64,000 nt of DNA from an uncultured Lachnospiraceae bacterium (GTDB taxonomy: Bacteria; Bacillota; Clostridia; Lachnospirales; Lachnospiraceae). The position numbers were made by a program, and so were the translations under genes. Of this stretch, positions 17,956 to 25,975 are shown piece after piece; the stretch's first letter is position 1; each line of letters begins with the position of its first letter. The notes beneath the pieces are model-generated. The model saw nothing but the letters and a program-made list of their open reading frames with translations, ran no database searches and was not told the origin of the DNA. Location: positions 124,001 to 188,000 of the forward strand of contig CATLAK010000001.1 in NCBI GenBank assembly GCA_949878435.1, written 5' to 3'.

Positions 17956-17984
17956 AAAGTCCTTGGTTAAAACACAAGGACTTT
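17956..17984 (-). terminator. Rho-independent terminator of rpsU
   Basis: Perfect 10-bp stem AAAGTCCTTG / CAAGGACTTT with a 9-nt loop, located 48 bp after the rpsU stop and before the next gene. The T-rich tails on both sides mean it could also work in the other direction. Confidence 0.8.
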
Positions 17985-18031
17985 TCATTGCATTCCAACT
18001 GTCATTCGTTTCGTACCGGACGATTGGACTA

Positions 18032-18208
18032 TTAGTTGTATTTACGTTTTCTTGCTGCTTCAGATTTCTTTTTGCGTCTTACGCTTGGTTTTTCGTAATG
18101 TTCTCTCTTACGAATCTCCTGCTGAATACCAGCCTTCGCGCAACTTCTCTTGAAGCGACGTAAAGCGCTGTCTAAAGTTTCGTTTTCTTTAACGATTACG
18201 TTTGACAT
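18032..18208 (-). CDS. rpsU: 30S ribosomal protein S21
   Basis: A 58-codon gene: [10 protein letters not shown] at the start, the S21 core [16 protein letters not shown], and a basic C-terminus ending KRKYN. Length and sequence match Firmicutes S21, a small-subunit protein near the anti-Shine-Dalgarno end of 16S rRNA. It has its own strong promoter, a leader of about 115 nt with a long hairpin, a GGGAGG site 12 nt before the ATG, and a terminator, so it is a one-gene transcription unit. Confidence 0.97.
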   Translation of the reverse strand: MSNVIVKENETLDSALRRFKRSCAKAGIQQEIRKREHYEKPSVRRKKKSEAARKRKYN

Positions 18209-18272
18209 CCTACACCCTGACCTCCCTTCAGTCCCTTCCTAGTAACACTGACTGATTGGGTTTTTATTTGCG

Positions 18273-18317
18273 TATAAGCTGCACATATGTATGTACACAT
18301 ATATGTGCGCACTTATA
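18273..18317 (-). promoter_or_regulatory. Long hairpin in the rpsU 5' leader, alternating purine-pyrimidine tract
   Basis: In the transcript, TATAAG pairs with CTTATA at the base and GCACATAT with ATATGTGC above it, giving a stem of at least 14 pairs close to the start of the rpsU mRNA. The DNA at 18280-18312 alternates purine and pyrimidine at all 33 positions, and a second 15-bp run follows at 18314-18328. It may regulate S21 synthesis or protect the 5' end; no function is proven. Confidence 0.55.
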
Positions 18318-18329
18318 TACACATGTATC

Positions 18330-18357
18330 ATTATACCACAATTTTTCCCTACGTCAA
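18330..18357 (-). promoter_or_regulatory. rpsU promoter
   Basis: On the minus strand TTGACG (18352-18357), a 16-bp spacer and a consensus TATAAT (18330-18335). It is one of the best sigma-A matches in the window, as expected for a ribosomal protein gene, and sits right after the alaS stop. Confidence 0.8.
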
Positions 18358-18374
18358 TCATTTATTTACAAAAT

Positions 18375-21014
18375 TTACCCAAGCTGTGTTTTAAGCACCT
18401 TGGCAGCTTCTGCAATTGCCTGTTCGATTCCTGCCGGGTTCTTTCCGCCTGCCTGTGCCATATTTGGACGACCGCCTCCGCCGCCTCCAACGAACGCCGC
18501 GATTCCCTTAATCAAATTGCCTGCATGCGCGCCTTTGTCCATCGCTTCCTGCGTCGCCATGGCAACCATGTTCACCTTGCCGTCCTTATCTGAAATGAGC
18601 ACTACAACGCCTTCTCCTAACTTTGCTTTCAGCTGGTCGCCTAAATCCCGCAGACCGTTCATATCCACGCTCGGAACCTTGGCTGCGAGGAGCTTTACAC
18701 CGGAAATTTCTTCCACCTGATTCATTACATCGCCTAAAGCATCCTTTGCCGCTTTGCTCTTTAAGGACTCGTTTTCACTTTGGAGGACTTTGATTTCAGC
18801 CGTCATATGCTCGATTTTGACCGTAAGTTCTGCAGGTGTTGTCTTTGCAAGCGAAGCTGCTTTGTGAAGGGTATCTTCCAAGTCTGCATAAAACTTTCGC
18901 ACGCCGTTTCCCGTGAGGGCTTCGATCCTGCGCACCCCTGCCGCCACGCCGCTTTCTGAAACGATCTTGAACAGAAGGATGGAAGCCGTATTCGACACAT
19001 GGGTGCCGCCGCAGAGTTCTGTGGAAAAGTCACCCATCTGCACGACTCTCACGCTCTCGCCGTATTTTTCTCCGAAAAGCGCCATGGCGCCGGTCTTTTT
19101 CGCCTCTTCAAGGCTCATGACCTTGGTCTCAACCGGAATCGCCTCCATGATCTTTTCGTTTACCATATTTTCAACCTGATCCAGTTCTTCTCTCGTCATA
19201 GCGGAAAAGTGACTGAAGTCAAATCTAAGCCTGTCCCCGTTCACAAAGGAACCAGCCTGCTCCACATGGGAGCCCAGAACTGTTCTCAAGGCTTTTTGCA
19301 AAAGGTGGGTCGCACTGTGATTCTTGCAGGTATCTGCCCTGTTTGCCTCGTTTACCTGCAGTGTGACGGTATCACCCGTCTTGAACATGCCCTTTACCAC
19401 TTTGCCGATATGCCCCACCTTGCCGCCTAAGAGTTTCACCGTATCTTCTACCTGAAATTCTCCGTCGGCGCAGGTAATGATGCCGGTATCGGCAGCCTGT
19501 CCGCCCATGGTTGCATAAAAAGGTGTTTCCTCCACGATGATTGTTCCCACTTCGCCGTCCGTAAGCGCCTCCACGATCTCGCTCTCCGTGGTGAGCACCG
19601 TAATCTTTGAATCATGGCTTAGTCTGTCATATCCTACAAAGACGGAAGTAATTGCCGGGTCGATGGACTCATATACAGTCACATCTGCCCCCATATAATT
19701 GGTAGTCTTGCGGGCAGTCCTTGCCTTGACTTTCTGTTCCTCCATGGCTGATGCAAAACCTTCTTCGTCCACGGTAAAACCTTTTTCTTCCAAAATTTCT
19801 TTGGTCAGATCAAGGGGGAAACCATAAGTGTCATACAGCTTGAACGCCTCGCTGCCATCTAAACAGGTGCTGCTGTTCTTTTTCATTTTCTCTTCCATAT
19901 CGGAAAGAATATTCAATCCCTGATCGATGGTCTTGTTGAATTTATCTTCTTCCTGTGTAAGCACATTAAAGATAAAATCTTTTTTCTCTTCCAGCTCAGG
20001 ATAGCCGTCTTTGCTTCCCATAATCACGGTATTGCTTAAATCTGCCAGGAAAGTGCCTTCAATGCCAAGCAATCTTCCATGACGTGCGGCACGGCGGATA
20101 ATCCTGCGCAGCACATAGCCTCTTCCTTCATTGGAAGGCATGATGCCGTCGGAAATCATAAAGGTTGCCGAGCGGATATGGTCTGTCACGATACGGATCG
20201 ATACATCCCACTCGTATTTCTTTTGATATTCTTTGCCCGAAATCTGGCACACCTTATTGCGCAGCGCGCAGATGGTATCCACATCAAAAATCGAATCCAC
20301 ATCCTGCACTACGGCTGCCAGCCTTTCAAGCCCCATGCCTGTGTCGATGTTCTTCTGTTCAAGCTCTGTATAATTCCCCTTGCCATCGTTGTCAAACTGG
20401 GTAAATACGTTGTTCCACACTTCAATATATCTGTCACAGTCGCATCCCACCGTACAGTCCGGTTTGCCGCAGCCGTATTTCTCCCCGCGGTCATAATAAA
20501 CCTCAGAACAAGGTCCACAGGGTCCTGAGCCGTGCTCCCAGAAGTTATCTTCCTTGCCGAAACGGAAGATTCTCTCCGCCGGAATACCCACTTCCTTATT
20601 CCAGATTTCAAAAGCCTCATCATCCTCAAGGTAAATAGACGGATAAAGTCTTTCCGGGTCTAATCCCACTACCTGGGTAAGGAACTCCCACGTCCAGGCA
20701 ATCGCCTCATGCTTAAAATAATCCCCAAAGGAAAAGTTTCCCAGCATCTCAAAAAAGGTGCCATGGCGGGCTGTTTTCCCAATATTTTCAATGTCCCCTG
20801 TACGGATGCACTTCTGACAGGTGGTCACTCTCCTTCTGGGAGGAATCTCCTGCCCTGTAAAGTACGGCTTTAAGGGCGCCATACCTGAGTTGATCAGCAA
20901 TAAGGAATTGTCATTGTGGGGTACCAGGGAAAAACTTTTCATTGCCAGATGTCCCTTGCTCTCAAAAAATTCAAGGAACATTTTCCTAAGTTCATTTACA
21001 CCGTATGCTTTCAC
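18375..21014 (-). CDS. alaS: Alanyl-tRNA synthetase
   Basis: The 879-residue enzyme has the class II catalytic core (INSGMAPLKPYF, RHGTFFEMLGNFSFGDY), the editing-domain zinc site (NHSATHLL and CGGTH) and a C-terminal C-Ala domain with a Gly run (FVGGGGGGRPNMAQ). It charges tRNA-Ala and removes mischarged Ser or Gly. I place the start at the GTG at 21014 because GGAGG lies 8 bp before it and homologues begin with KAYGVNELR; an ATG 11 codons upstream has no such site. It lies 36 bp after glyS. Confidence 0.96.
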   Translation of the reverse strand: MKAYGVNELRKMFLEFFESKGHLAMKSFSLVPHNDNSLLLINSGMAPLKPYFTGQEIPPRRRVTTCQKCIRTGDIENIGKTARHGTFFEMLGNFSFGDYFKHEAIAWTWEFLTQVVGLDPERLYPSIYLEDDEAFEIWNKEVGIPAERIFRFGKEDNFWEHGSGPCGPCSEVYYDRGEKYGCGKPDCTVGCDCDRYIEVWNNVFTQFDNDGKGNYTELEQKNIDTGMGLERLAAVVQDVDSIFDVDTICALRNKVCQISGKEYQKKYEWDVSIRIVTDHIRSATFMISDGIMPSNEGRGYVLRRIIRRAARHGRLLGIEGTFLADLSNTVIMGSKDGYPELEEKKDFIFNVLTQEEDKFNKTIDQGLNILSDMEEKMKKNSSTCLDGSEAFKLYDTYGFPLDLTKEILEEKGFTVDEEGFASAMEEQKVKARTARKTTNYMGADVTVYESIDPAITSVFVGYDRLSHDSKITVLTTESEIVEALTDGEVGTIIVEETPFYATMGGQAADTGIITCADGEFQVEDTVKLLGGKVGHIGKVVKGMFKTGDTVTLQVNEANRADTCKNHSATHLLQKALRTVLGSHVEQAGSFVNGDRLRFDFSHFSAMTREELDQVENMVNEKIMEAIPVETKVMSLEEAKKTGAMALFGEKYGESVRVVQMGDFSTELCGGTHVSNTASILLFKIVSESGVAAGVRRIEALTGNGVRKFYADLEDTLHKAASLAKTTPAELTVKIEHMTAEIKVLQSENESLKSKAAKDALGDVMNQVEEISGVKLLAAKVPSVDMNGLRDLGDQLKAKLGEGVVVLISDKDGKVNMVAMATQEAMDKGAHAGNLIKGIAAFVGGGGGGRPNMAQAGGKNPAGIEQAIAEAAKVLKTQLG

Positions 21015-21050
21015 GTTTCTATCCTCCAACCGAATACCGGTAATCATTTA

Positions 21051-22439
21051 CTAAAAAGTCATTTTATCTGCAAAATAAGCATCCAGATCCGCAATCGCTA
21101 CCCGCTCCTGCTCCATGGAATCCCTGAATCTCACCGTCACGCATCCGTCCGTCTCAGAATCAAAGTCATATGTGACGCAGAACGGCGTACCGATCTCATC
21201 CTGGCGGCGGTATCTCTTTCCGATATTTCCTCTGTCGTCAAATTCGCAGTTATATTTCTTGGACAACTGGGCGAAAATCTTTTCGGCGCCCTCATTCAGC
21301 TTCTTGGAAAGCGGCAGCACGCCGATTTTCACCGGTGCAAGCGCCGGATGGAAATGGAGCACGGTACGCACATCGCCCTCTCCGATTTCCTCTTCATCAT
21401 AGGCTGCACACAAGAATGCTAAAACCACCCGGTCCGCGCCCAGGGAAGGCTCGATAACATAAGGAACATATCTCCAGTTCTTCTGATCGTCAAAATAGGA
21501 CAAATCCTCTCCCGAGGTGTTCTGATGCTGTGTCAGGTCATAATCTGTTCTGTCTGCGATTCCCCACAGTTCACCCCATCCGAAGGGGAATAAAAATTCA
21601 ATATCTGTGGTGGCTTTAGAATAGAAGGACAGTTCTTCCTTGTCATGATCGCGCACACGCATTTCTTCTTCCTTCATGCCAAGGCTCTTAAGCCAGTCGA
21701 TGCAGAACTGCTTCCAGTAAGCAAACCATTCAAGATCCGTATCCGGTTCACAGAAGAACTCCAGCTCCATCTGCTCAAATTCTCTGGTGCGGAAGGTAAA
21801 GTTGCCCGGCGTGATCTCATTGCGGAAAGATTTGCCGATCTGTCCGATTCCAAAAGGAATCTTCTTGCGGGAGGTTCTCTGTACATTCTTAAAGTTGACA
21901 AAAATCCCCTGCGCCGTCTCTGGTCTTAAATAGACCGTATTCTTGGCATCCTCTGTAACGCCCTGGAAGGTCTTGAACATCAGATTGAACTGACGGATAT
22001 CTGTAAAATTATGTTTGCCGCAGGAAGGGCAGGCGATTTTATGTTCTTCGATGAAATTCTTCATCTTCTCCTGACTCCAGCCATCCACGGAACCGTCTAA
22101 CTCCACATGATTTTCTGCTGCAAAATCTTCTATGATCTTGTCGGCACGAAAACGCTCGTGGCATTCCTTACAATCCATAAGGGGATCCGAAAAGCTGCCA
22201 AGATGTCCTGACGCCACCCAGGTCTGGGGATTCATCAAAATTGCACAGTCCACGCCCACATTATAAGGATTTTCCATGATAAACTTCTGCCACCATGCCT
22301 TCTTTACGTTATTCTTCAGTTCCACGCCAAGATTGCCATAATCCCAAGTATTTGCGAGTCCTCCGTAAATTTCGGAACCGGGATATACAAATCCTCTTGC
22401 CTTCGCTAAAGCAACGATTTTTTCCATTGTCTTTTCCAT
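21051..22439 (-). CDS. glyS: Glycyl-tRNA synthetase, single-chain (alpha2) type
   Basis: The 462-residue class II enzyme opens with [14 protein letters not shown] and has [21 protein letters not shown] and the motif 3 Arg region [13 protein letters not shown]. It is the homodimeric GlyRS form, not the alpha2beta2 form. [11 protein letters not shown] segment may bind zinc. Only 35 bp separate it from the upstream lipoprotein gene, so there is no room for a T-box leader; it is probably read with the genes upstream. Confidence 0.95.
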   Translation of the reverse strand: MEKTMEKIVALAKARGFVYPGSEIYGGLANTWDYGNLGVELKNNVKKAWWQKFIMENPYNVGVDCAILMNPQTWVASGHLGSFSDPLMDCKECHERFRADKIIEDFAAENHVELDGSVDGWSQEKMKNFIEEHKIACPSCGKHNFTDIRQFNLMFKTFQGVTEDAKNTVYLRPETAQGIFVNFKNVQRTSRKKIPFGIGQIGKSFRNEITPGNFTFRTREFEQMELEFFCEPDTDLEWFAYWKQFCIDWLKSLGMKEEEMRVRDHDKEELSFYSKATTDIEFLFPFGWGELWGIADRTDYDLTQHQNTSGEDLSYFDDQKNWRYVPYVIEPSLGADRVVLAFLCAAYDEEEIGEGDVRTVLHFHPALAPVKIGVLPLSKKLNEGAEKIFAQLSKKYNCEFDDRGNIGKRYRRQDEIGTPFCVTYDFDSETDGCVTVRFRDSMEQERVAIADLDAYFADKMTF

Positions 22440-22474
22440 AATCCATCTGCCTTTCCTTGTTTATTTAAATCATT

Positions 22475-23092
22475 TTATTGATAAATCACATATGCCAGTC
22501 CATTTTCATCCCCGGAATACCAGATGGTCTTCGCATTGGGCGCTGCCATCACATTGTCGCTGATATAAAGCGCCTTTCCATTTACGGTGATTCCGTCATT
22601 GATATTTGTAATAAGGATCATACTTTTTTCCATGGCAAGGATGTCCGACTCTCCCACCGTCTCTGATGTATCCTTTACCCCGCTTAACACCACATTCAGA
22701 TCAAAACCAGCTTCCAAAGCCTCCTTCGCCGTTCCCACGAAAAAAACAGCATGATTAAAGGAAGCATAATCCTGCACGCCTGCATAAGTCATCTGCACCA
22801 TGACCGAATCTTCCTTAGCTTCCACCTTTTCAACCGTTATGCTTCCGCTTCCTGCATTCCGGTTATAGGAGGCAGCCTGTTCTAAGATTGCCTGCTGCAG
22901 TTCCTCCTTATCATAATAGCCTTCCATAAAATCTTCCACAAGATTGGCACGGACCGTTCCGTCCTTCTCAATGGTAAGAACAGATTCGCTTGCCCCTTCC
23001 ACCTTGCTTCCACAGGAAGCCATCCCCAGCATTCCGGTGAAAATCAGTGCTCCAATCATCCATTTATAACCTTTTTTTAAGCTGCTTCTCAT
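22475..23092 (-). CDS. Putative lipoprotein of unknown function
   Basis: The 205-residue product has a lipoprotein signal peptide with the lipobox MASC near residue 27, followed by a soluble alpha/beta domain. The visible features are a repeated VxVQMTYAG-type strand and a C-terminal ending in AYVIYQ. I do not recognise the family. It sits between recO and glyS in the same direction and probably shares their transcript. A GGGGAG site precedes the ATG. Confidence 0.7.
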   Translation of the reverse strand: MRSSLKKGYKWMIGALIFTGMLGMASCGSKVEGASESVLTIEKDGTVRANLVEDFMEGYYDKEELQQAILEQAASYNRNAGSGSITVEKVEAKEDSVMVQMTYAGVQDYASFNHAVFFVGTAKEALEAGFDLNVVLSGVKDTSETVGESDILAMEKSMILITNINDGITVNGKALYISDNVMAAPNAKTIWYSGDENGLAYVIYQ

Positions 23093-23151
23093 ATCGCTCC
23101 CCTGTTTTCTTCAATTTACCCCATTCATTATATATGACTTATCACTGTTTT

Positions 23152-23883
23152 TCAACATGGAATTTCATTCAATGCCTGCAGAATATCTAAACTCTTCATT
23201 CTTCTGTCCATGAACCGTTCCCTGAAATAATCGGCAATCTGCGAGATTTCTTCCAATACCTGTCCGCTCACCGTAAATGTATAAAGCTTCTCAACACTGG
23301 CGCCAATAATAAATTCCAGCGCATAAAGCGTGGAATCTATATAGGGCTGCTCTCTTTTGGGCGGTCCCGGATATTCACCGTTAATCGAAAGCGCTTTGAT
23401 TTCAAATATGTACCGCACCAGCCTATTGGAAAGCCCTTCATGCAAAAGCGCCCGCAATGACTGATACAAGAGCCTCAGCATTTCTTTCTCGTCGCTGTTT
23501 TCTCTGGTATAGTAGTCCATGACTTCCAGGAAATACATCCCGTAGCAGGCTTCTTCAAACTTTTCCCTGAATGCCTCAAAGTAATTGCTGATCAAGGCTT
23601 CCGCAACACTGTAAGCGTTTCTGCCCTCATAGAGCCGGAACTGACCAAAGCAAAAGGGATTGGTGGACGCCAGCAGCCGGCTCCCCTGCTTTCTGGCGCC
23701 CCTTGCAAATGCTGCAATTTTTCCCCTCTCCCTTGTAAGTATCACCACCCGTCTGTCATATTCCCCGACTGGCTCTGCTTTTAAAATCATCCCTGTAACA
23801 CTGATCTGTTCCTGCACCTTTCCCGGCTCCCTCATCTTCTTCTGACCCGGCTGCCTCTTCCTCCCTATAGGCCAGATAATCAT
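23152..23883 (-). CDS. recO: DNA repair protein RecO
   Basis: The 243-residue protein has the N-terminal OB-fold signature VTGMILKAEPVGEYDRRVV and RGKIAAFARGARK, followed by the helical domain (EACYGMYFLEVMDYYT). The four-Cys zinc site of many RecO proteins is absent or reduced. RecO loads RecA on single-stranded DNA together with RecR. The start is uncertain: homology begins after residue 25, and an in-frame ATG at 23835 is a shorter alternative. It follows era. Confidence 0.92.
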   Translation of the reverse strand: MIIWPIGRKRQPGQKKMREPGKVQEQISVTGMILKAEPVGEYDRRVVILTRERGKIAAFARGARKQGSRLLASTNPFCFGQFRLYEGRNAYSVAEALISNYFEAFREKFEEACYGMYFLEVMDYYTRENSDEKEMLRLLYQSLRALLHEGLSNRLVRYIFEIKALSINGEYPGPPKREQPYIDSTLYALEFIIGASVEKLYTFTVSGQVLEEISQIADYFRERFMDRRMKSLDILQALNEIPC

Positions 23884-23991
23884 TAACTCTTCCAGTACTT
23901 AAAAATTGTTCCCAGTAATTTATAATTCTCATCTTGTGCCCCCTGATATCAAAATGTAAGCATGATATTAGAGTTTACTGTTTTCCTTTTT

Positions 23992-24894
23992 CTATTCGCA
24001 GTCCTTTTGATTATAACCAAAATTTTTGAGAAGGAAATCGCTGTCCCGCCAGTCCTTCTTCACCTTTACCCAAAGCTGCAGGTTCACCTTGCTTTCTAAA
24101 AGATCCTCGATATCCCGGCGCGCACTGCTTCCGATTTTCTTCAGCATACTTCCCTGCCTGCCGATGATGATTCCTTTGTGGGAATCTTTCTCGCAGATGA
24201 TCGTGGCATCAATATCCACGATTCTGCCCCGCCATTTCATCCGCTCTATAGTGACGGCAATGCCGTGAGGAATCTCTTCTTCCAGACATCTTAACGCCTT
24301 TTCCCTGATCAGCTCCGCCACAATCTGGCGCTGGGGCTGGTCAGTCACCGTATCTTCATCATAAAATGCCGGTCCATAGGGAAGATACTGCATGATACAC
24401 TTGATCAGTTCCTTTGTATTGTCATTTTTCAGTGCCGACACCGGAACAATCTCTGCAAATTCCATCTCCTTACGGTAAGTATCGATGAACCCAAAAAGCT
24501 CCTCTTTTTTGACGGTATCAATTTTGTTTATGACCAGTATCACCGGTACATGAATTTTTTGAAGCTGCTCGATGATATGACGCTCTCCCGCTCCGATAAA
24601 GTTGGAGGGCTCCACCAGCCACAAAATCACATCCACCTCTTTAAGGCTTCTTTGCGCCACATTTACCATATAGTCTCCCAAGCGGTTCTTCGCCTTATGG
24701 ATCCCCGGCGTATCTACAAAGACAATCTGCCCCTCCTTAGAAGTGTATACCGTCTGAATACGGTTTCTGGTGGTCTGCGGTTTGCTGGACGTGATTGCGA
24801 TTTTCTGCCCGATCAGGCAATTCATCAATGTGGATTTTCCTACGTTGGGTCTCCCAATCAATGCAGCAAAACCGGATTTATACTGGTCACTCAT
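23992..24894 (-). CDS. era: GTPase Era
   Basis: The 300-residue protein has the G1 loop GRPNVGKSTL, the G3 DTPGI, the G4 NKID and a C-terminal KH domain (GIIIGRQGSMLKKIG). Era binds the 3' end of 16S rRNA and checks 30S assembly. It starts 1 bp after the DUF4349 gene stop and precedes recO by 108 bp, a common Clostridia order. Confidence 0.96.
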   Translation of the reverse strand: MSDQYKSGFAALIGRPNVGKSTLMNCLIGQKIAITSSKPQTTRNRIQTVYTSKEGQIVFVDTPGIHKAKNRLGDYMVNVAQRSLKEVDVILWLVEPSNFIGAGERHIIEQLQKIHVPVILVINKIDTVKKEELFGFIDTYRKEMEFAEIVPVSALKNDNTKELIKCIMQYLPYGPAFYDEDTVTDQPQRQIVAELIREKALRCLEEEIPHGIAVTIERMKWRGRIVDIDATIICEKDSHKGIIIGRQGSMLKKIGSSARRDIEDLLESKVNLQLWVKVKKDWRDSDFLLKNFGYNQKDCE

Positions 24895-24895
24895 T

Positions 24896-25897
24896 TTATT
24901 TTCCTTTCTTTTGTTCAGGAGTATTTTCTCTTTCCTTTTTCTGCGCCTTTTTACGGCTCGTTTTTATGATGATCACACAGATCAGCACAATGATCAGAAT
25001 GATAACCGCCCACAGCATCAGATATGGCAGACTGATGATCAGACCGATTCCGAAATTCAAAAGCCCGTTTCCGACGTTGTGAAGACTGTTTGAAAAACCT
25101 ACGGAAATCTTCTGCCATACGGTCTGCTCCTTGACTGGCGTCAATTTTTCCACCTCGTCGATATAAAGTTCTATGGTGCTGTAGGAAACCTGATTGTCCA
25201 TGGTCCGCAGCTGCGATTCCATGCTTTCAATCTGATAGCGCACCTCCGAAAGGCGGCTCTCTAAGCTGATGATATCCTCTATGGTCTCTGCCACATCAAG
25301 CAGTTCCAGTAGTCTGTCCTGTTCTGCCAAAAGCGCTTTTTTGTGGCTTTCTAAGTCCACATACTGCAATGTGACGTCTGTCACGCTTTCATTTTGGGTG
25401 ATTACATTAGAAACCTCTGACACAGCCGACAAAAATGCATCTAACTGCTCCGCCGGAATCCTTATGGTAAGACTGGCATTCCTCGTTCCGCCTCCGTAAT
25501 AACTGCTTCCATTATAGGTATAACTCTGTTCTATGTAACCGCCCGCCTTACGCGTCTTTTCCTCCACATTGGCAAGCAGCTCGTCAAAATTCTCCGTCTC
25601 CACCTGCAGATTCACGTTTTTAATGAGTTTGCGCTGGGCAGTGTAGCTTTCCGCTCCCTCTCCGCCTGCATCGGCTTCCCCGCTCTCCTGCATTTTTGCT
25701 TCCGCTCCATTTGTATAAATTTCACCGGAGGCAGTAGACGCTGCGGTATCATAGGCTTCTTCAGAAGCAATTTCGTAAGCCTCCTGGGGCGCCGCCGCAT
25801 CTGCCGATACGCCTTTTGCGCCCGCTCCGCACCCTGTGGTCAATAGTCCTGCCGCCACCACGAAAAATAACGCTTTCCATCTTCCTTCTTTTTTCAT
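24896..25897 (-). CDS. DUF4349 domain lipoprotein
   Basis: The 333-residue protein has a lipobox (LLTTGCG), an Ala/Glu-rich region, a DUF4349 core with a coiled coil (about 150-240, NVTLQ/YVDLESHKKALLAEQ-type heptads), a transmembrane segment (about 275-310) and a Lys-rich cytoplasmic end. It is thus anchored at both ends with a coiled coil outside. The function is unknown. It is the first gene before era. The ATG follows GGGAGG. Confidence 0.85.
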   Translation of the reverse strand: MKKEGRWKALFFVVAAGLLTTGCGAGAKGVSADAAAPQEAYEIASEEAYDTAASTASGEIYTNGAEAKMQESGEADAGGEGAESYTAQRKLIKNVNLQVETENFDELLANVEEKTRKAGGYIEQSYTYNGSSYYGGGTRNASLTIRIPAEQLDAFLSAVSEVSNVITQNESVTDVTLQYVDLESHKKALLAEQDRLLELLDVAETIEDIISLESRLSEVRYQIESMESQLRTMDNQVSYSTIELYIDEVEKLTPVKEQTVWQKISVGFSNSLHNVGNGLLNFGIGLIISLPYLMLWAVIILIIVLICVIIIKTSRKKAQKKERENTPEQKKGK

Positions 25898-25975
25898 AAT
25901 TATCCCTCCCTGAATCTATTTGATATAACAGATACGATCCACGGCTCTATTATTTATGGGTTTTGCTTCAAATTT

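Noticed and set aside
18280-18328. Alternating purine-pyrimidine tract as a microsatellite or insertion scar
   Set aside because: No fixed repeat unit and no flanking direct repeat; hairpin in a leader explains it better.
21015-22474. Search for a T-box riboswitch before glyS and alaS
   Set aside because: The gaps are only 35-36 bp; the T-box and specifier loop do not fit.
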